64,000 nt of DNA from Gracilibacillus caseinilyticus (GCF_022919115.1 NZ_CP095072.1:868001-932000), one strand, 5' to 3'; shown: positions 44,193 to 54,399, counted from the stretch's first letter. The notes: generated by a model not told the origin, from the sequence alone. Numbers and translations are program-made.

Positions 44193-44436
44193 AATTAATG
44201 TTTTTCCCTAAAACACCTGATTTGGTTCTGCAGCTTTTTTCGAATACTTATCGAACGTTAATTATGTTTTTCCAAAAGGAGAAAGGACCAAAAAAAGAAC
44301 AGAAGAAGAATTCCCTTCTCTTCTGCTCTAAACCTTTGTAAATCAAGTTTTTTCCTTGAAAATTCAATTTCCAGTCATTTTCTCCCCAAATCTTCTCTTT
44401 CACTCTTCTTTCTCCCACACATGGAAAAGATTAATT
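44193..44436 (+). repeat. Second MITE-like family, shorter copy
   Basis: Left end AATTAATGTTTTTCCCTAA; right end ATGGAAAAGATTAATT is its imperfect complement. The interior shares AAAAAAGAACAGAAGA, CTTCTGCTCTAAACCTT and ATCAAGTTTT with the copy at 48104-48424, in the same orientation and order. The similarity continues a little past the right end (TGACAA-ACTGTTG). No protein is encoded. Confidence 0.75.
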
Positions 44437-44467
44437 TTGGTTGACAAACTGTTGTAGACTTAAATAA

Positions 44468-44509
44468 AGTTTGATCAAAAGTATCCCGCAAAACCTCATT
44501 CTTAGGGCA
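44468..44509 (+). repeat. Dispersed 41-base repeat, copy 2
   Basis: Begins AGTTTGATCAAAAGTATC and ends AACCTCATTCTTAGGGCA, differing from the copy at 3713-3753 only at the junction in the middle. The space 44510-44636 holds a weak hairpin (GAACCGG, then GGTTC) after the lipoamide dehydrogenase gene. Confidence 0.6.
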
Positions 44510-44636
44510 TCATTGATTTAGCTGTAAATAAAAAGAACCGGTTTTGAATAAAGATTGTTTAAACAGGTTCCGATTTATGAATATTCCCTATTTCTATTAA
44601 AATAGTTTAATCATTTCGGTATTCGAAGTATATCTA

Positions 44637-46031
44637 TTATGCTTTCACAACATGAATAGGTCTCCCTATAATTACCTCTGCAGCACCCATTGTAATCTCA
44701 CCTAAAGTTGGGTGAGCATGGATTGTTAGTGCGATATCTTCTGCAGTCATACCCGCTTCAATCGCAAGAGCCATTTCAGCGATCATATCAGATGCACCAG
44801 CACCTACGATTTGAGCACCGATTAATAAGCCATCCTCTTTACGTGCAATAAGTTTCACAAACCCTTCTGTTGCGTTTAAAGCTAATGCACGACCGTTTGT
44901 TGCGAATGGAAATTTCGCTGCTTTCACTTCAATACCTTCTGCTTTTGCTTGCTCTTCATTGTAACCAACAGTTGCAAGTTCTGGATCTGTAAAACATACA
45001 GCTGGGATTGCTAAGTAATCTACGATTGACTTTTCACCAGCGATTGCTTCAGCAGCTACTTTACCTTCATAAGATGCTTTATGTGCAAGTTGCGGACCAG
45101 ATACGATATCACCTATTGCATAAATGTTTGGTACTGAAGTACGGCATTGTTTGTCTACTTTTAGTAACCCATGTTCTGCATATTCGATACCTATTGCTTC
45201 AAGACCCATTTCGTCTGTATTTGGACGACGACCTACAGTTACTAATACATAGTTAGCTTCAACTGTTTTTTCTTCTCCGCCAGCTTCATATGTTACAACT
45301 ACACCCTTTTCATTTTCTTCTACGCCTTTAGCTGATGCGCCAACGACAACTTCTACGCCTTTTTTCTTTAAGCCTTTTTTCACAATTTGTGTCATTTGCT
45401 TTTCGAAACCAGCTAAGATGTCTTTGCCGCCTTCAATGATTGTTACTTGAGAACCTAAGTTAGCGTAAGCAGAACCTAGCTCAGTACCGATGTAACCACC
45501 ACCGATGACAACTAATTTTTCTGGTACTTCTGGTAAGGAAAGTGCACCATTTGAGTTGATTACGCGTTCAGTGAATTGGAATGTTGGAATTTCAACCGGA
45601 CGAGAACCTGTTGCAAGGATTGCATTTTTGAATGTGTAAGTTTGTGTGTTGGCCCCGTCGATTACACGTACAGTGTTTGCATCTACGAAGTATGCTTCAC
45701 CGTTCACAATATCGATTTTGTTGCCTATTAATAGACTTTCAACACCGTCTACTAATTTAGAAACTACGCCATTTTTGAATTTTTGCACTTTTGTCCAGTC
45801 AAGTTTTACTTCTTGTGCAACAATACCCATTTCATCTGAATGCTTTGCTTGCTCAAAACGGTGACCTACTGAAATCATCACTTTTGATGGGATACAACCG
45901 ACATTTGAGCAAACTCCTCCTAAATACTCTCTCTCTACAATCGTTACGTTTTGCCTCATTTTAGTAGCGCGAATAGCCGCCACATATCCTCCTGGACCTG
46001 CACCAATCACAAGCGTATCAATATACTTCAT
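44637..46031 (-). CDS. lpdA: Dihydrolipoyl dehydrogenase, solitary copy
   Basis: 464 residues, full length. FAD motif [12 protein letters not shown]; redox pair in [13 protein letters not shown] (most relatives have [10 protein letters not shown]); NAD motif [13 protein letters not shown]; second FAD motif IYAIGDI; catalytic His-Glu in HAHPTLGE. It reoxidises lipoamide of keto-acid dehydrogenases or the glycine cleavage H protein. No E1/E2 genes are adjacent. Instead its start overlaps the end of a hydrolase gene by 14 bases, and that gene is preceded by a tetR. The three genes lie between two copies of one repeat, suggesting a module that arrived or moved together. Confidence 0.94.
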   Translation of the reverse strand: MKYIDTLVIGAGPGGYVAAIRATKMRQNVTIVEREYLGGVCSNVGCIPSKVMISVGHRFEQAKHSDEMGIVAQEVKLDWTKVQKFKNGVVSKLVDGVESLLIGNKIDIVNGEAYFVDANTVRVIDGANTQTYTFKNAILATGSRPVEIPTFQFTERVINSNGALSLPEVPEKLVVIGGGYIGTELGSAYANLGSQVTIIEGGKDILAGFEKQMTQIVKKGLKKKGVEVVVGASAKGVEENEKGVVVTYEAGGEEKTVEANYVLVTVGRRPNTDEMGLEAIGIEYAEHGLLKVDKQCRTSVPNIYAIGDIVSGPQLAHKASYEGKVAAEAIAGEKSIVDYLAIPAVCFTDPELATVGYNEEQAKAEGIEVKAAKFPFATNGRALALNATEGFVKLIARKEDGLLIGAQIVGAGASDMIAEMALAIEAGMTAEDIALTIHAHPTLGEITMGAAEVIIGRPIHVVKA

Positions 46032-46890
46032 CTACTACATCCCCCTCATTGCTTGCTATAAAATGAAAAACGTTATACCAAAAATATTTATCTTTTACAC
46101 AATTATGGTGACCCTTTGTATCAACTTTAATTACTTGTTTAAAGTTGCTATCATTTAATAGGAGGTCCACATTTGAAATCGGCACTTTTTTATCATGAAT
46201 AGAGTGTATGCCAAGAGCTGGGGATTGTTGGTTTTTCAATATTTTTTCTAGACACCATTCTCTTCTAGCTTTTAAAAAAACACCTCCTCGTAATAAAAAC
46301 CAACTGATAAATAGCCAGCCAAATGGAATATAAGATAGTGTTACTTTTTCAGCCATTGATTTGCTAATATTTTTTAATGATGTAGGCATTGAATCGGTAA
46401 TAAGGGCTTGAATCCTCAAATCAGTGGCATTCACAATACTTGCAGCTATTCCTCCCATTGAATGCCCTAAAACATAGATTGCATTACTATTAATATCTGG
46501 CCTCTCCCACACATAATCAATCGTTGATGTTATACTTTGGACAAACGATTCAATACTCACTTGCTTTTGTATTGAATCACTTTGCCCATGACCAAGAACA
46601 TCCACAATTATTACGTCATAACCGCTAGCTAATAGGGGATCGACATATCGTAACATTTTTGATTTATTAGAGCTCCATCCGTGTACCAGTAGAAAGCAAC
46701 CTCTTGCTCTCTCACTTTTAATAAGCCATCCTCTAATTGTCCCAATACCCAGCTCAATTTCAATATTTTCATAAGTCGAATTCGGGTATTTGTTATCCTC
46801 TTTCCGTTTTGGTGTGAAAATATAACGAATGATATAGCTCCTCAAAAATAAAATAATTACTACGAAAGCAATGATTAATAAATATTTCAT
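46018..46890 (-). CDS. Membrane-anchored alpha/beta hydrolase
   Basis: 290 residues. An N-terminal helix ([20 protein letters not shown]) anchors it. The hydrolase core has the oxyanion segment [11 protein letters not shown], nucleophile elbow GHSMGG, acid in HSIHDKKVP and late histidine in [10 protein letters not shown]. Substrate unknown; relatives are esterases or acyl-peptide hydrolases. ATG 46890 follows AAGGGAG. It sits between a tetR gene and lpdA in one apparent operon, and a TetR-type palindrome precedes it. Confidence 0.87.
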   Translation of the reverse strand: MKYLLIIAFVVIILFLRSYIIRYIFTPKRKEDNKYPNSTYENIEIELGIGTIRGWLIKSERARGCFLLVHGWSSNKSKMLRYVDPLLASGYDVIIVDVLGHGQSDSIQKQVSIESFVQSITSTIDYVWERPDINSNAIYVLGHSMGGIAASIVNATDLRIQALITDSMPTSLKNISKSMAEKVTLSYIPFGWLFISWFLLRGGVFLKARREWCLEKILKNQQSPALGIHSIHDKKVPISNVDLLLNDSNFKQVIKVDTKGHHNCVKDKYFWYNVFHFIASNEGDVVDEVY

Positions 46891-46908
46891 AATAACTCCC
46901 TTCACAAA

Positions 46909-46926
46909 AGATACCAATCAGTCTCT
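46909..46926. promoter_or_regulatory. TetR operator-like site before the hydrolase gene
   Basis: AGATACCAATCAGTCTCT, an imperfect palindrome whose halves match the site at 47568-47585. It lies 19 bases before the hydrolase start. Confidence 0.6.
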
Positions 46927-46949
46927 TTTTGTTTGAAAAAAAGACGGCT

Positions 46950-47552
46950 TTATTGCCGCTCAGTAGCAATCATTGAAATATATTGCTTTAAATTATTTAT
47001 TATGATCTTCGTTATTTGCCCATCTTTCTTTAATCGGTCTAATACGAGTCCACCTTCAAGTGTTGACACAATATATATCGCAGTATCGTATGGCTGTACT
47101 GACTGCTTCAACTCCTGATGCCTAATACCATCCTCTATAATTTTCACCATCCACTTTGTCATCATATCCATTGCTTCATTAATTGATGGCAGTAACGCAC
47201 TCACTTCTAAATCATCCATTTCTATGGCTGCGTTAAAAATAGGGCACCCACCTACTATCGGTTCCCCTTCACTTAATTGTAAAAAGGCCTCCACAAATGC
47301 GATTAATTTGTCCGTTGCATTCTCGTGTTGCGAAACAATCGTCATTAAATGATTTCGCATTATTTCGGTAGAAAAATGAAAAGACTCGACCATCAGCTGC
47401 TCTTTATCCTTAAAGTGTCGATATATCCCCCCTTTTTGAATATTCGTTTCCTGAATAATGTCACTCATCGTTGTTGTCATGTAACCCTTTTTGTTAAAAA
47501 TCGTAGAAGATTTTTGAATAATATTACGCCTTGTTAATTCACCTTTTTTCAT
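46950..47552 (-). CDS. TetR/AcrR-family repressor
   Basis: 200 residues. Helix-turn-helix GYMTTTMSDIIQETNIQKGG, then IYRHFKDKEQLMVESF. The ligand domain contains GGCPIFNAAIEMDDL, seen in regulators of fatty-acid, quinone or electrophile response (YcdC/NemR-like). It begins the hydrolase-lpdA operon and two matching palindromes flank it, so it likely represses both itself and the hydrolase unit. Confidence 0.92.
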   Translation of the reverse strand: MKKGELTRRNIIQKSSTIFNKKGYMTTTMSDIIQETNIQKGGIYRHFKDKEQLMVESFHFSTEIMRNHLMTIVSQHENATDKLIAFVEAFLQLSEGEPIVGGCPIFNAAIEMDDLEVSALLPSINEAMDMMTKWMVKIIEDGIRHQELKQSVQPYDTAIYIVSTLEGGLVLDRLKKDGQITKIIINNLKQYISMIATERQ

Positions 47553-47567
47553 TTACACCCTCCAAAA

Positions 47568-47585
47568 AGATACCTTTCGGTCTCT
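47568..47585. promoter_or_regulatory. TetR operator-like site before the tetR gene
   Basis: AGATACCTTTCGGTCTCT, with complementary halves AGATACC and GGTCTCT (one mismatch). Matches the site at 46909-46926. The following 47586-47841 shows no gene. Confidence 0.6.
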
Positions 47586-47841
47586 TCTAATATAAAGGAA
47601 GTCAGATACAAATTCAAGAACTTTTTAACAGAAATTAAATAAAAGGCTGTATCGGGACCCACGATAGGTCCATTCCTCATTTAGAAAAATTTTCATATGT
47701 GGCGGGTTATTCCTTGAATCGTTAACGTACCCCTTCTTAAGGGTCAATAACATATTTCAAATAACGTGTAACCATTTCATTTCTCCATTAAATTTATTTT
47801 TTCTCCATTGAGATGTGATACACTCAATAATGAAAATCAGA

Positions 47842-48027
47842 TTATTTAAATTTAAAAACTAAAATCCCAATAATAATCATTCCTATTCCCATTGCTTTGT
47901 TTGGTGTAAATGCTAGCTTATCAGTTCCATCATACATTTCAGTTTTATATTCTGCTTCAATCTCTGTTTTCCACTCATTCAGAGTAAACATCTGCATACA
48001 AACAGCGCTTATGTCCCCCAAAATCAA
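47842..48027 (-). CDS. 61-residue protein with C-terminal helix, unknown
   Basis: A TTG start at 48027 lies seven bases after GGAGG. The product is acidic in its first part (LNEWKTEIEAEYKTEMYDGT) and ends with one hydrophobic helix (AMGIGMIIIGILVFKFK). It could be the end of a larger membrane protein truncated by the repeat just upstream. Family not recognised. Confidence 0.4.
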   Translation of the reverse strand: MILGDISAVCMQMFTLNEWKTEIEAEYKTEMYDGTDKLAFTPNKAMGIGMIIIGILVFKFK

Positions 48028-48103
48028 TCTCTTTCCCTCCCCAAATCACCCTCAATCCCTTACCACACCTAACTCCAACCCACTTTTACAAATAATGCCA
48101 CGT

Positions 48104-48424
48104 AATTAATGTTTTTCCGTAAAACAGTTGATTTTGACCTGAAACACGTCTTGCAAAATTTGTCGAACGGTAACTTTGTTTTTCCGTAATAGAGTGAGGA
48201 CTGGAAGGAAATAGAAAAAAGAACAGAAGATAAAGGATACCCTTAACTTCTGCTCTAAACCTTAATATATCAAGTTTTATTCGATGCTGAACCACTTCAA
48301 TTTCACTTCATCTTTCTCTCAAATCTCCTCCAAATGTCTTTCTCAAATGCTCTTTCTTCTCCTAATCACGGAAAAACATTAATACATACGGAAAGAGATT
48401 AAGACTTATGGAAAAACATTAATT
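48104..48424 (+). repeat. Second MITE-like family, longer copy
   Basis: Ends are AATTAATGTTTTTCCGTAA (48104-48122) and TTATGGAAAAACATTAATT (48406-48424), complementary at 18 of 19 positions. Internal repeats of the same motif occur as GTTTTTCCGTAA near 48170 and GGAAAAACATTAATAC near 48370. The middle matches 44193-44436. It lies directly after glmS. Confidence 0.75.
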
Positions 48425-48461
48425 GTGGGTGACAACAACTGTTGAATTTTTCACCGATCAA

Positions 48462-50264
48462 TTATTCAACGGTAACACTTTTCGCAAGGTTACGCGGCTT
48501 ATCTACATCACAATCACGATGAAGTGCTGCGTAATAGGATAGTAACTGCATCGGGATCACACTCACTAATGGTGTCAGTAATTCATGAACTTCAGGCAAG
48601 ACAAACTGATCTGTATCTTTTTCAAGTCCTTTCAAACTGACCACACAAGTGTTAGCTCCACGGGCTGCTACCTCTTGTACATTGCCTCGGATCGAAAGAT
48701 TGACATTCTCCTGAGTAGCAATAGCGATAACCGGTGTCCCTTCTTCAATCAAAGCAATCGTACCGTGCTTCAATTCACCACCAGCAAAGCCTTCTGCCTG
48801 AATATAAGAGATTTCTTTCAGTTTTAACGCTGCTTCCTGAACAACATAATAATCAACACCTCGACCAATGAAAAATGCATTTCGAGTTGTTTCAAACATT
48901 TCCTGGGCAATACGTTCGAATTCTTCTTTCTGATCCGTTAATGTCTCCATTGCACTTGCTACGATACCAAGTTCCTGAAGTGGATCAAATGATAAATCAA
49001 TACCTTTTGCTCTTGCGCTGTCCACTGCCAAGATCGCTAATACAGCAATTTGGGCTGTATATGCTTTGGTAGAAGCTACCGCAATTTCTGGACCTGCATG
49101 CAAGTGCAACGTATAGTCTGCTTCACGAGAAAGGGTAGAGCCTGGCACATTTGTAATCGTTAATGCCGGATGCCCTAAAGCTTTTGTTTGAACCAATACA
49201 GAGCGGCTGTCTGCTGTTTCTCCACTTTGAGAGATAAAGACAAATAAAGGTTTCTCCGATAACATTGGCATATTATAAGAGAACTCACTTGCAATATGCA
49301 CTTCTACTGGAATATTTGCTAAGCGCTCAATAAATTGTTTCCCAACTAAACCAGCATGGTAACTGGTTCCTGCTGCAATGATATAAATACGATCCGCTTT
49401 TTTCATCGCTTTGCGGATGTCTTTATCCAATTTAATCGTATCATTCTTATCCTGATATTCTTGAATGATTTTACGCATAACAAACGGCTGCTCATCTATT
49501 TCTTTTAACATAAAGTGCGGGTACGTTCCTTTTTCTGTATCAGACGCGTCAATTTCTGCAACATAAGATTCGCGCTCCACTACAGTACCGTCTAACTTTT
49601 GGATTTCCACACCGTTACGTTTTACTAATACGATTTCTTTGTCTTCAATTTCTACATAACGATTCGTTTCTTTTAATGTTGCCATTGCATCACTTGCAAC
49701 CACATTAAATCCTTCACCAAGTCCGACTAATAATGGACTTTTGTTTTTTGCAACATAAATAAGATCAGGATTTGTATTATCAATTAATGCAATTGCATAG
49801 GAACCTTTTAATACAGAAAGTGCCTTACGAAAACCGTCCAAGACATCTTCTGTCTGATTCGCAAAATGCTCTACTAACTGAACAACGATTTCCGTGTCTG
49901 TTTCACTCTTTAACGTAACGTCGTCTAAGAATTCATCGCGAACTTCATAATAGTTCTCGATCACACCATTATGCACTAGTGTAAAACGCCCTGATGCACT
50001 TTGATGCGGGTGCGCATTGTCTTCACTCGGCTCACCATGTGTAGCCCAGCGAGTATGCCCGATCCCTAAATTAGCTTGCACGCTTGCATCTACTTTTTCA
50101 CGCAATCCTGCAATTCTTCCCTTAACCTTTGTTACGTTGACACCTTCATCATTTAAAATGGCAATACCTGCAGAGTCGTATCCTCGGTACTCCAATTTCT
50201 CTAATCCAGTTAACAAGATTTCCTTTGAATCATTTGCTCCAATATATCCTACAATTCCGCACAT
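48462..50264 (-). CDS. glmS: Glutamine-fructose-6-phosphate aminotransferase
   Basis: 600 residues. It makes glucosamine-6-phosphate, the first step to UDP-GlcNAc and wall precursors. ATG 50264 follows AAGGAGG and gives the required N-terminal MCGIVGYIG, whose Cys becomes the glutaminase nucleophile. The N-terminal class II amidotransferase half has [12 protein letters not shown] and HNGVIENY; two SIS domains follow ([10 protein letters not shown] and the C-terminal [28 protein letters not shown]). A glmS ribozyme lies in its leader, so expression is cut down by the product. glmM and cdaAR lie upstream beyond an IS element. Confidence 0.97.
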   Translation of the reverse strand: MCGIVGYIGANDSKEILLTGLEKLEYRGYDSAGIAILNDEGVNVTKVKGRIAGLREKVDASVQANLGIGHTRWATHGEPSEDNAHPHQSASGRFTLVHNGVIENYYEVRDEFLDDVTLKSETDTEIVVQLVEHFANQTEDVLDGFRKALSVLKGSYAIALIDNTNPDLIYVAKNKSPLLVGLGEGFNVVASDAMATLKETNRYVEIEDKEIVLVKRNGVEIQKLDGTVVERESYVAEIDASDTEKGTYPHFMLKEIDEQPFVMRKIIQEYQDKNDTIKLDKDIRKAMKKADRIYIIAAGTSYHAGLVGKQFIERLANIPVEVHIASEFSYNMPMLSEKPLFVFISQSGETADSRSVLVQTKALGHPALTITNVPGSTLSREADYTLHLHAGPEIAVASTKAYTAQIAVLAILAVDSARAKGIDLSFDPLQELGIVASAMETLTDQKEEFERIAQEMFETTRNAFFIGRGVDYYVVQEAALKLKEISYIQAEGFAGGELKHGTIALIEEGTPVIAIATQENVNLSIRGNVQEVAARGANTCVVSLKGLEKDTDQFVLPEVHELLTPLVSVIPMQLLSYYAALHRDCDVDKPRNLAKSVTVE

Positions 50265-50289
50265 AACGTTGTTTCCTCCTTGAAAATAA

Positions 50290-50335
50290 GGGGCAAACAA
50301 CCGATCCTTTTTGACATGGGGCGATTATTTGCCCC
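50290..50335 (-). promoter_or_regulatory. Inverted repeat between the ribozyme and glmS
   Basis: GGGGCAAA (50290-50297) pairs with TTTGCCCC (50328-50335). On the transcript the stem ends 26 bases before the start codon and is followed by TTATTTTC. GGGGC also matches GCCCC nearby, giving an alternative short stem. It may be an extra attenuator or stability element. Confidence 0.5.
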
Positions 50336-50364
50336 TTTCTCGTGTTTGATATATCATCTCGTTT

Positions 50365-50508
50365 CTATTCTTGTTCAAAAAGTTGCCTTCTTGTTTTCGA
50401 ATAGAGACATTACGGTTGAGATGGACAACCGGGAGGCATCCGCCGATCACTCTCGATAAACCTCCTCCTCGTCAGCTATGATTTCATCCGTTCACATAGC
50501 CCTGGCGC
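50365..50508 (-). ncRNA. glmS ribozyme (GlcN6P riboswitch)
   Basis: On the minus strand the conserved cleavage site A/GCGCC falls at 50509/50508. Downstream are GACGAGGAGGAGGTTTATCG, CGGCGGATGCCTCCCGG and an ACCGTAA segment, the catalytic core signatures, then the P3-P4 part with AACAAGAAGG and CTTTTTGAAC. The RNA cleaves itself when glucosamine-6-phosphate binds, and the remaining mRNA is degraded. The 3' boundary is approximate. Confidence 0.93.
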
Positions 50509-50790
50509 TTTACAGTTGATATTCTTCGAAACTCCTTTCTATTTTTGAGTAGGTCGTATTAGAAACGACTATTACATTTTACTTGAAATGATCTTTTTAG
50601 GCAACAATTTTTGTAAAAAGACCTACTAACATACTATGCACCCGAAGTCCCCCGTGCCACTCCAACTGCCTCTTTCACCGCCATTACCCCTGTGAGATGA
50701 CAAAGCCAGGACGTATAGCTATTGACCTATCAGTTAAATTTATACTAAGAAACCTTTAACACCATGAGTATATGCTTTTATAAAACTCGC

Positions 50791-50957
50791 TATAATGCGG
50801 ATTATGTTAACTTAATTGTTAAACGAAATGATTATTTTGACAGATTTAATGTGCGTAGCAAAGCTCCGGAAATATGCCCCGCAGGAAGTGGTTGGCCGGA
50901 GCGGTCTCCCAGCACATTAACAATTTCAAAATTACCACCAAGGTAGTTAACATAATG
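50791..50957. repeat. Palindromic MITE-like element, deleted copy E
   Basis: Left end TATAATGCGGATTATGT at 50791-50807, right end reduced to TTAACATAATG. The inner arms meet (GCTCCGGAAATATGCCCCGC joined to AAGTGGTTGGCCGGAGCGG), so both hairpin loops and the spacer were removed by a deletion. It lies between the glmS leader and IS110. The 50509-50790 region shows only promoter-like AT-rich sequence. Confidence 0.75.
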
Positions 50958-51026
50958 AAACCTTTTTTTACATGGAGTGGAATCTGCTTTAATAGCGATT
51001 GTTATATACTGTCCATGCTGTTAGAA

Positions 51027-51070
51027 AAACTCGGCATTCGCCTCGTCTTAGCAAGTGCCGTAGTTTTTCT
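51027..51070. terminator. Hairpin between repeat E and IS110
   Basis: AAAAACT pairs with AGTTTTT and GGCA with TGCC inside it. Either strand gives a U-rich 3' side. The gene it serves is not evident; 50958-51546 has no other support for a gene. Confidence 0.45.
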
Positions 51071-51546
51071 TATACTTGGTACAGCTTAAATTTTTACTAC
51101 GTCGAGCTACTTCATTGCTAAAATTTTATACTCCCTCTTTATTCTAACGAAATCTCTTGTTTTCTCTGTTTAGCTTAGAATTTCAGTTTATTTATCAAGA
51201 ATCTATTACCTTTTTATGGATATAGAGAACGTTTTTTGTGTAGAAGGGTGCACTTAATAAACCATTCTCCTCTTTTTGAGAAAAAATAGGAATTATTGAT
51301 ATGATCGCACCTTTAATTCCCACAATACTCATGGCGACAAACCCTCCCACATCTCACCGCGTCTTTGCGCATACATTCCTTCGTTCGGTCTATCCATGAA
51401 GTGGGGCCGGCGATGCTTTCCTGCAGGGTCATTGCCCGTTTGTATAAAACTTTCCAGCTGCTCCGTGCTTCTATTATTAGGGATGATTCTATTCCAAATA
51501 AACGTCTAATCAAGCTTCACTTTGTACAGGTGACATCCTTATGTCT

Positions 51547-52083
51547 TTAGGCTACATGTTGTAATCGAAAATGCGGAATATCATGCAACATCTTCTCGGG
51601 ACTAAATGGCACTTGTTTTGTTCCAACTGTAAATAATATGCGAATCAATTTACAACATAGGGCTATCAAGGATTGCTTTTTCTTCAACGAATTCTCTTTT
51701 CTGGTCGTAAAATAACCATGTAATGCTTTAAATGCAGGATTATGATGAACTAAAGGCAACACGACTTTAAATAATAGGGCTCGTAATTTAGGACGTCCCC
51801 TCTTCGTAATCACGGTTTGGCCTTTATATTTACCTGACGTAGCTAACTTTAAGTTTAACCCTGCTAACTTAATGATCTGTTCGGGATGGGTATACTTGTT
51901 TAGTTCCCCGGTTTCTGCGAGGAATGAGGCAACCGTTATTTCGCCTATTCCGTTTATATCTGTCATTTCTTTCACACCAGGAATCGGTCTAATTAATTCT
52001 TTTACCATGTCCAACACTTCATTTATCTTTTGATGGAGGAGGGCATATTGATCCATCAAGGTGTGGATTTTCACCCTCGCCAT
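51547..52083 (-). pseudogene. IS110 transposase, C-terminal part
   Basis: 178 codons holding the transposase_20 (IS116/IS110/IS902) domain: IPGVKEMTDINGIGEITVAS, AGLNLKLATSGKYKGQTV and ITKRGRPKLRALLFKV. The serine of this domain (ATSGKYKG) is present. It begins in the frame one base back from the N-terminal part, overlapping it by 13 bases. One extra G in the GGG run near 52070 would fuse the parts. Confidence 0.82.
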
Positions 52084-52823
52084 CCTTCTTTGATCCCCAC
52101 AGATTCACTTGATACCTCTTTTAGATGGCGGATCTTTTTTAACCCAATTCCTCGTTTCACTTCTTTGCGCATTTCTAGTAGAAGGCGTTCTTCATCCATT
52201 TTGGCTACCTCTTCCGGGAATAATCCCAGCTTCAATAGTTGAATCGATGCTTTTCCTTCCCAATTCGCAAAGACTTTCGTATATTCTGGATAATACCGAT
52301 CCAACCATTGATGAACACGCCCTTGAACAGCTTGAAGATCTTTCATTAACTGCTCATACATATTCATCCCTTCCCGAAGATCTGCATAAATGGCTTCTGG
52401 TAAGTGCGGATCAGCGTAGCGTCCATCTTGAATCAAGCGCGAAATCACTCGAGCGTCTTTTACATCATTCTTCGTTGGTGAATTATCATCCAGCTCTTTT
52501 GACTTCTTCACATGTGCTGGATTAACAACTACAACTTTATATTGCTTTTCCATTAACCAATAGGCGAATGGCAGCCAATAGTGGCCGGTAGGCTCCATAC
52601 CGATGATCCAATCACTTTTATTGTGCTGCCCCGCTAACTCTTTTCTCCAACACTCAAATCGTTGGAAGCCTTCCAAACTATTGTCAAAATACAGCACTTT
52701 TCCAAATTGTATGCCTCGGTAATCTTGAGCGCGAGCAACATGCCTTTCTTTGGCTATATCCACTCCAATAATCAAAGTTTGTTCAGACAGTTGTAATATC
52801 TTTTCATTTTGTTTATAATGCAT
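52071..52823 (-). pseudogene. IS110 transposase, N-terminal DEDD part
   Basis: 250 codons with the RuvC-like DEDD catalytic domain: first Asp in LIIGVDIAKERH, Glu in IGMEPTGHYW, and the Asp pair in TKNDVKDARVISRL. It runs into a TGA after KEGWRG. The start ATG at 52823 follows AAGGAGG. Either a true inactivating frameshift or, less likely, a programmed one. Confidence 0.82.
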
Positions 52824-52954
52824 GATAGTCCTCCTTGGTTTATTTAAGGGTCCTTTTTGCTGATCAGCTCTGGACACCTCGTATCATACCAAGGGGGCTT
52901 TTTTTATTCAATCCTCATTTTGCTTTATTACAGGAATGCTTTCCTAATGTACAA

Positions 52955-52990
52955 AAAAGAGCTATGGCACATTTGCGCCATAGCTCTTTT
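52955..52990 (-). terminator. Terminator of glmM
   Basis: AAAAGAGCTATGGC and GCCATAGCTCTTTT form a perfect 14-base stem four bases past the stop. Confidence 0.9.
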
Positions 52991-52994
52991 GGAT

Positions 52995-54347
52995 TTATTC
53001 TTCTTCCATACCCATCAATTTCTGAATCACGTCGACAACTTCATCGACATAATGATTACAGTCTTCCACGGTTGGAGCCTCTACCATTACACGTACTAAA
53101 GGCTCTGTTCCTGATGGTCGTACTAGTACACGGCCTTGACCATTCATTTCTGCTTCTACCTTGTCGATGGCATCCAGCACTGTTTGATTGGTCATTACTT
53201 CATTTTTCTTCACAACTTTAACGTTCTTCAAAACTTGTGGGAATTTCTCCATTTCACTAGCAAGTTCTGATAACGTCTTACCTGTTTCGCGCATGACATT
53301 TACTAGCTGAAGTGCTGATAACATGCCGTCACCAGTAGTATTATAATCTAAGAAAATAATATGGCCAGATTGCTCACCGCCCAGATTGTAACCGCCTTTG
53401 CGCATCTCTTCCATTACATAACGGTCACCAACTGCCGTCTTATCGCTTTTCATTTCATTCGCTTCTAACGCCTTGTAGAAACCAATATTACTCATTACGG
53501 TAGACACGACAGTAGAATGACGAAGCATCCCTTTTTGATTGAAAAATTTAGCGATGATAAACATGATCTGGTCACCATCAACAATGTTACCTTTTTCATC
53601 AACAGCTATCAGTCTGTCCCCGTCACCATCAAATGCCAACCCAACATCTGCACTTTTATCGACCACTAACGTTTGCAGTTTCTCTGGATGTGTAGAACCT
53701 ACACCATCATTGATATTTAATCCGTTTGGAGATGATCCAAGCGTTGAAATATCTGCTTCAAGGTCAGCAAAAAGATGTGACGCAAGCCCTGAAGTAGCAC
53801 CATGGGCACAATCTAATGCGATATGCATGCCATCGAATTCATTATCGATGGTCTCTTTTAAGAATTGAATATACTTTTGTCCGCCTTCTAAATAATCATT
53901 TACCTGGCCAACATCTGCACCCACCGGACGCGGAAGATCATCTTCTTCCATATCTAATAATGCTTCGATTTCCAGCTCTTGTTCATCTGATAATTTAAAA
54001 CCGTCAGAGCCAAAGAATTTAATACCGTTATCTTCGACGGGATTATGAGAAGCGGAAATCATGACACCAGCTTGTGCGTTCATAACTTTAGCTAAATAGG
54101 CAACGCCTGGAGTAGAAATTATGCCTAAACGCATTACTTCCGCTCCCATGGAAAGCAATCCTGCTGCTAATGCTCCTTCTAGCATATGGCCAGAAATTCT
54201 CGTATCACGACCGATTAATACTTTCGGTTTGTCGGATTCCTTTGTTAACACATATCCACCGTATCGCCCTAACTTAAAAGCTAGCTCTGGTGTTAAACCC
54301 TTATTTGCGATACCACGGACCCCATCCGTTCCAAAATATTTTCCCAT
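52995..54347 (-). CDS. glmM: Phosphoglucosamine mutase
   Basis: 450 residues. It converts glucosamine-6-phosphate to glucosamine-1-phosphate for UDP-GlcNAc. The phospho-serine loop is [19 protein letters not shown], the magnesium loop [14 protein letters not shown], the sugar loop GGEQSGHI and the phosphate loop [18 protein letters not shown] with AGGAGAG. It follows cdaR by 52 bases in the conserved cdaA-cdaR-glmM operon; in relatives GlmM directly inhibits CdaA, linking wall supply to c-di-AMP. Confidence 0.97.
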   Translation of the reverse strand: MGKYFGTDGVRGIANKGLTPELAFKLGRYGGYVLTKESDKPKVLIGRDTRISGHMLEGALAAGLLSMGAEVMRLGIISTPGVAYLAKVMNAQAGVMISASHNPVEDNGIKFFGSDGFKLSDEQELEIEALLDMEEDDLPRPVGADVGQVNDYLEGGQKYIQFLKETIDNEFDGMHIALDCAHGATSGLASHLFADLEADISTLGSSPNGLNINDGVGSTHPEKLQTLVVDKSADVGLAFDGDGDRLIAVDEKGNIVDGDQIMFIIAKFFNQKGMLRHSTVVSTVMSNIGFYKALEANEMKSDKTAVGDRYVMEEMRKGGYNLGGEQSGHIIFLDYNTTGDGMLSALQLVNVMRETGKTLSELASEMEKFPQVLKNVKVVKKNEVMTNQTVLDAIDKVEAEMNGQGRVLVRPSGTEPLVRVMVEAPTVEDCNHYVDEVVDVIQKLMGMEEE

Positions 54348-54399
54348 TTTTACAATCTCTCCTTTTACGATTCAAATCGATATACTATCGCTTTATGTA

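Larger units (their letters stand above)
51547..52823 (-). mobile_element. IS110-family insertion sequence
   Basis: Two overlapping frames make up one DEDD transposase. Non-coding IS sequence probably extends to about 51310 on one side and 52900 on the other; IS110 elements often lack inverted ends, so exact boundaries are not visible. It lies between glmM (whose terminator at 52955 is intact) and the glmS leader, and so splits the usual cdaA-cdaR-glmM-glmS order. Confidence 0.85.

Noticed and set aside
52109..53221. Plus-strand frames opposite IS110 and glmM
   Set aside because: Shadows of the minus-strand genes, without ribosome sites or family resemblance.
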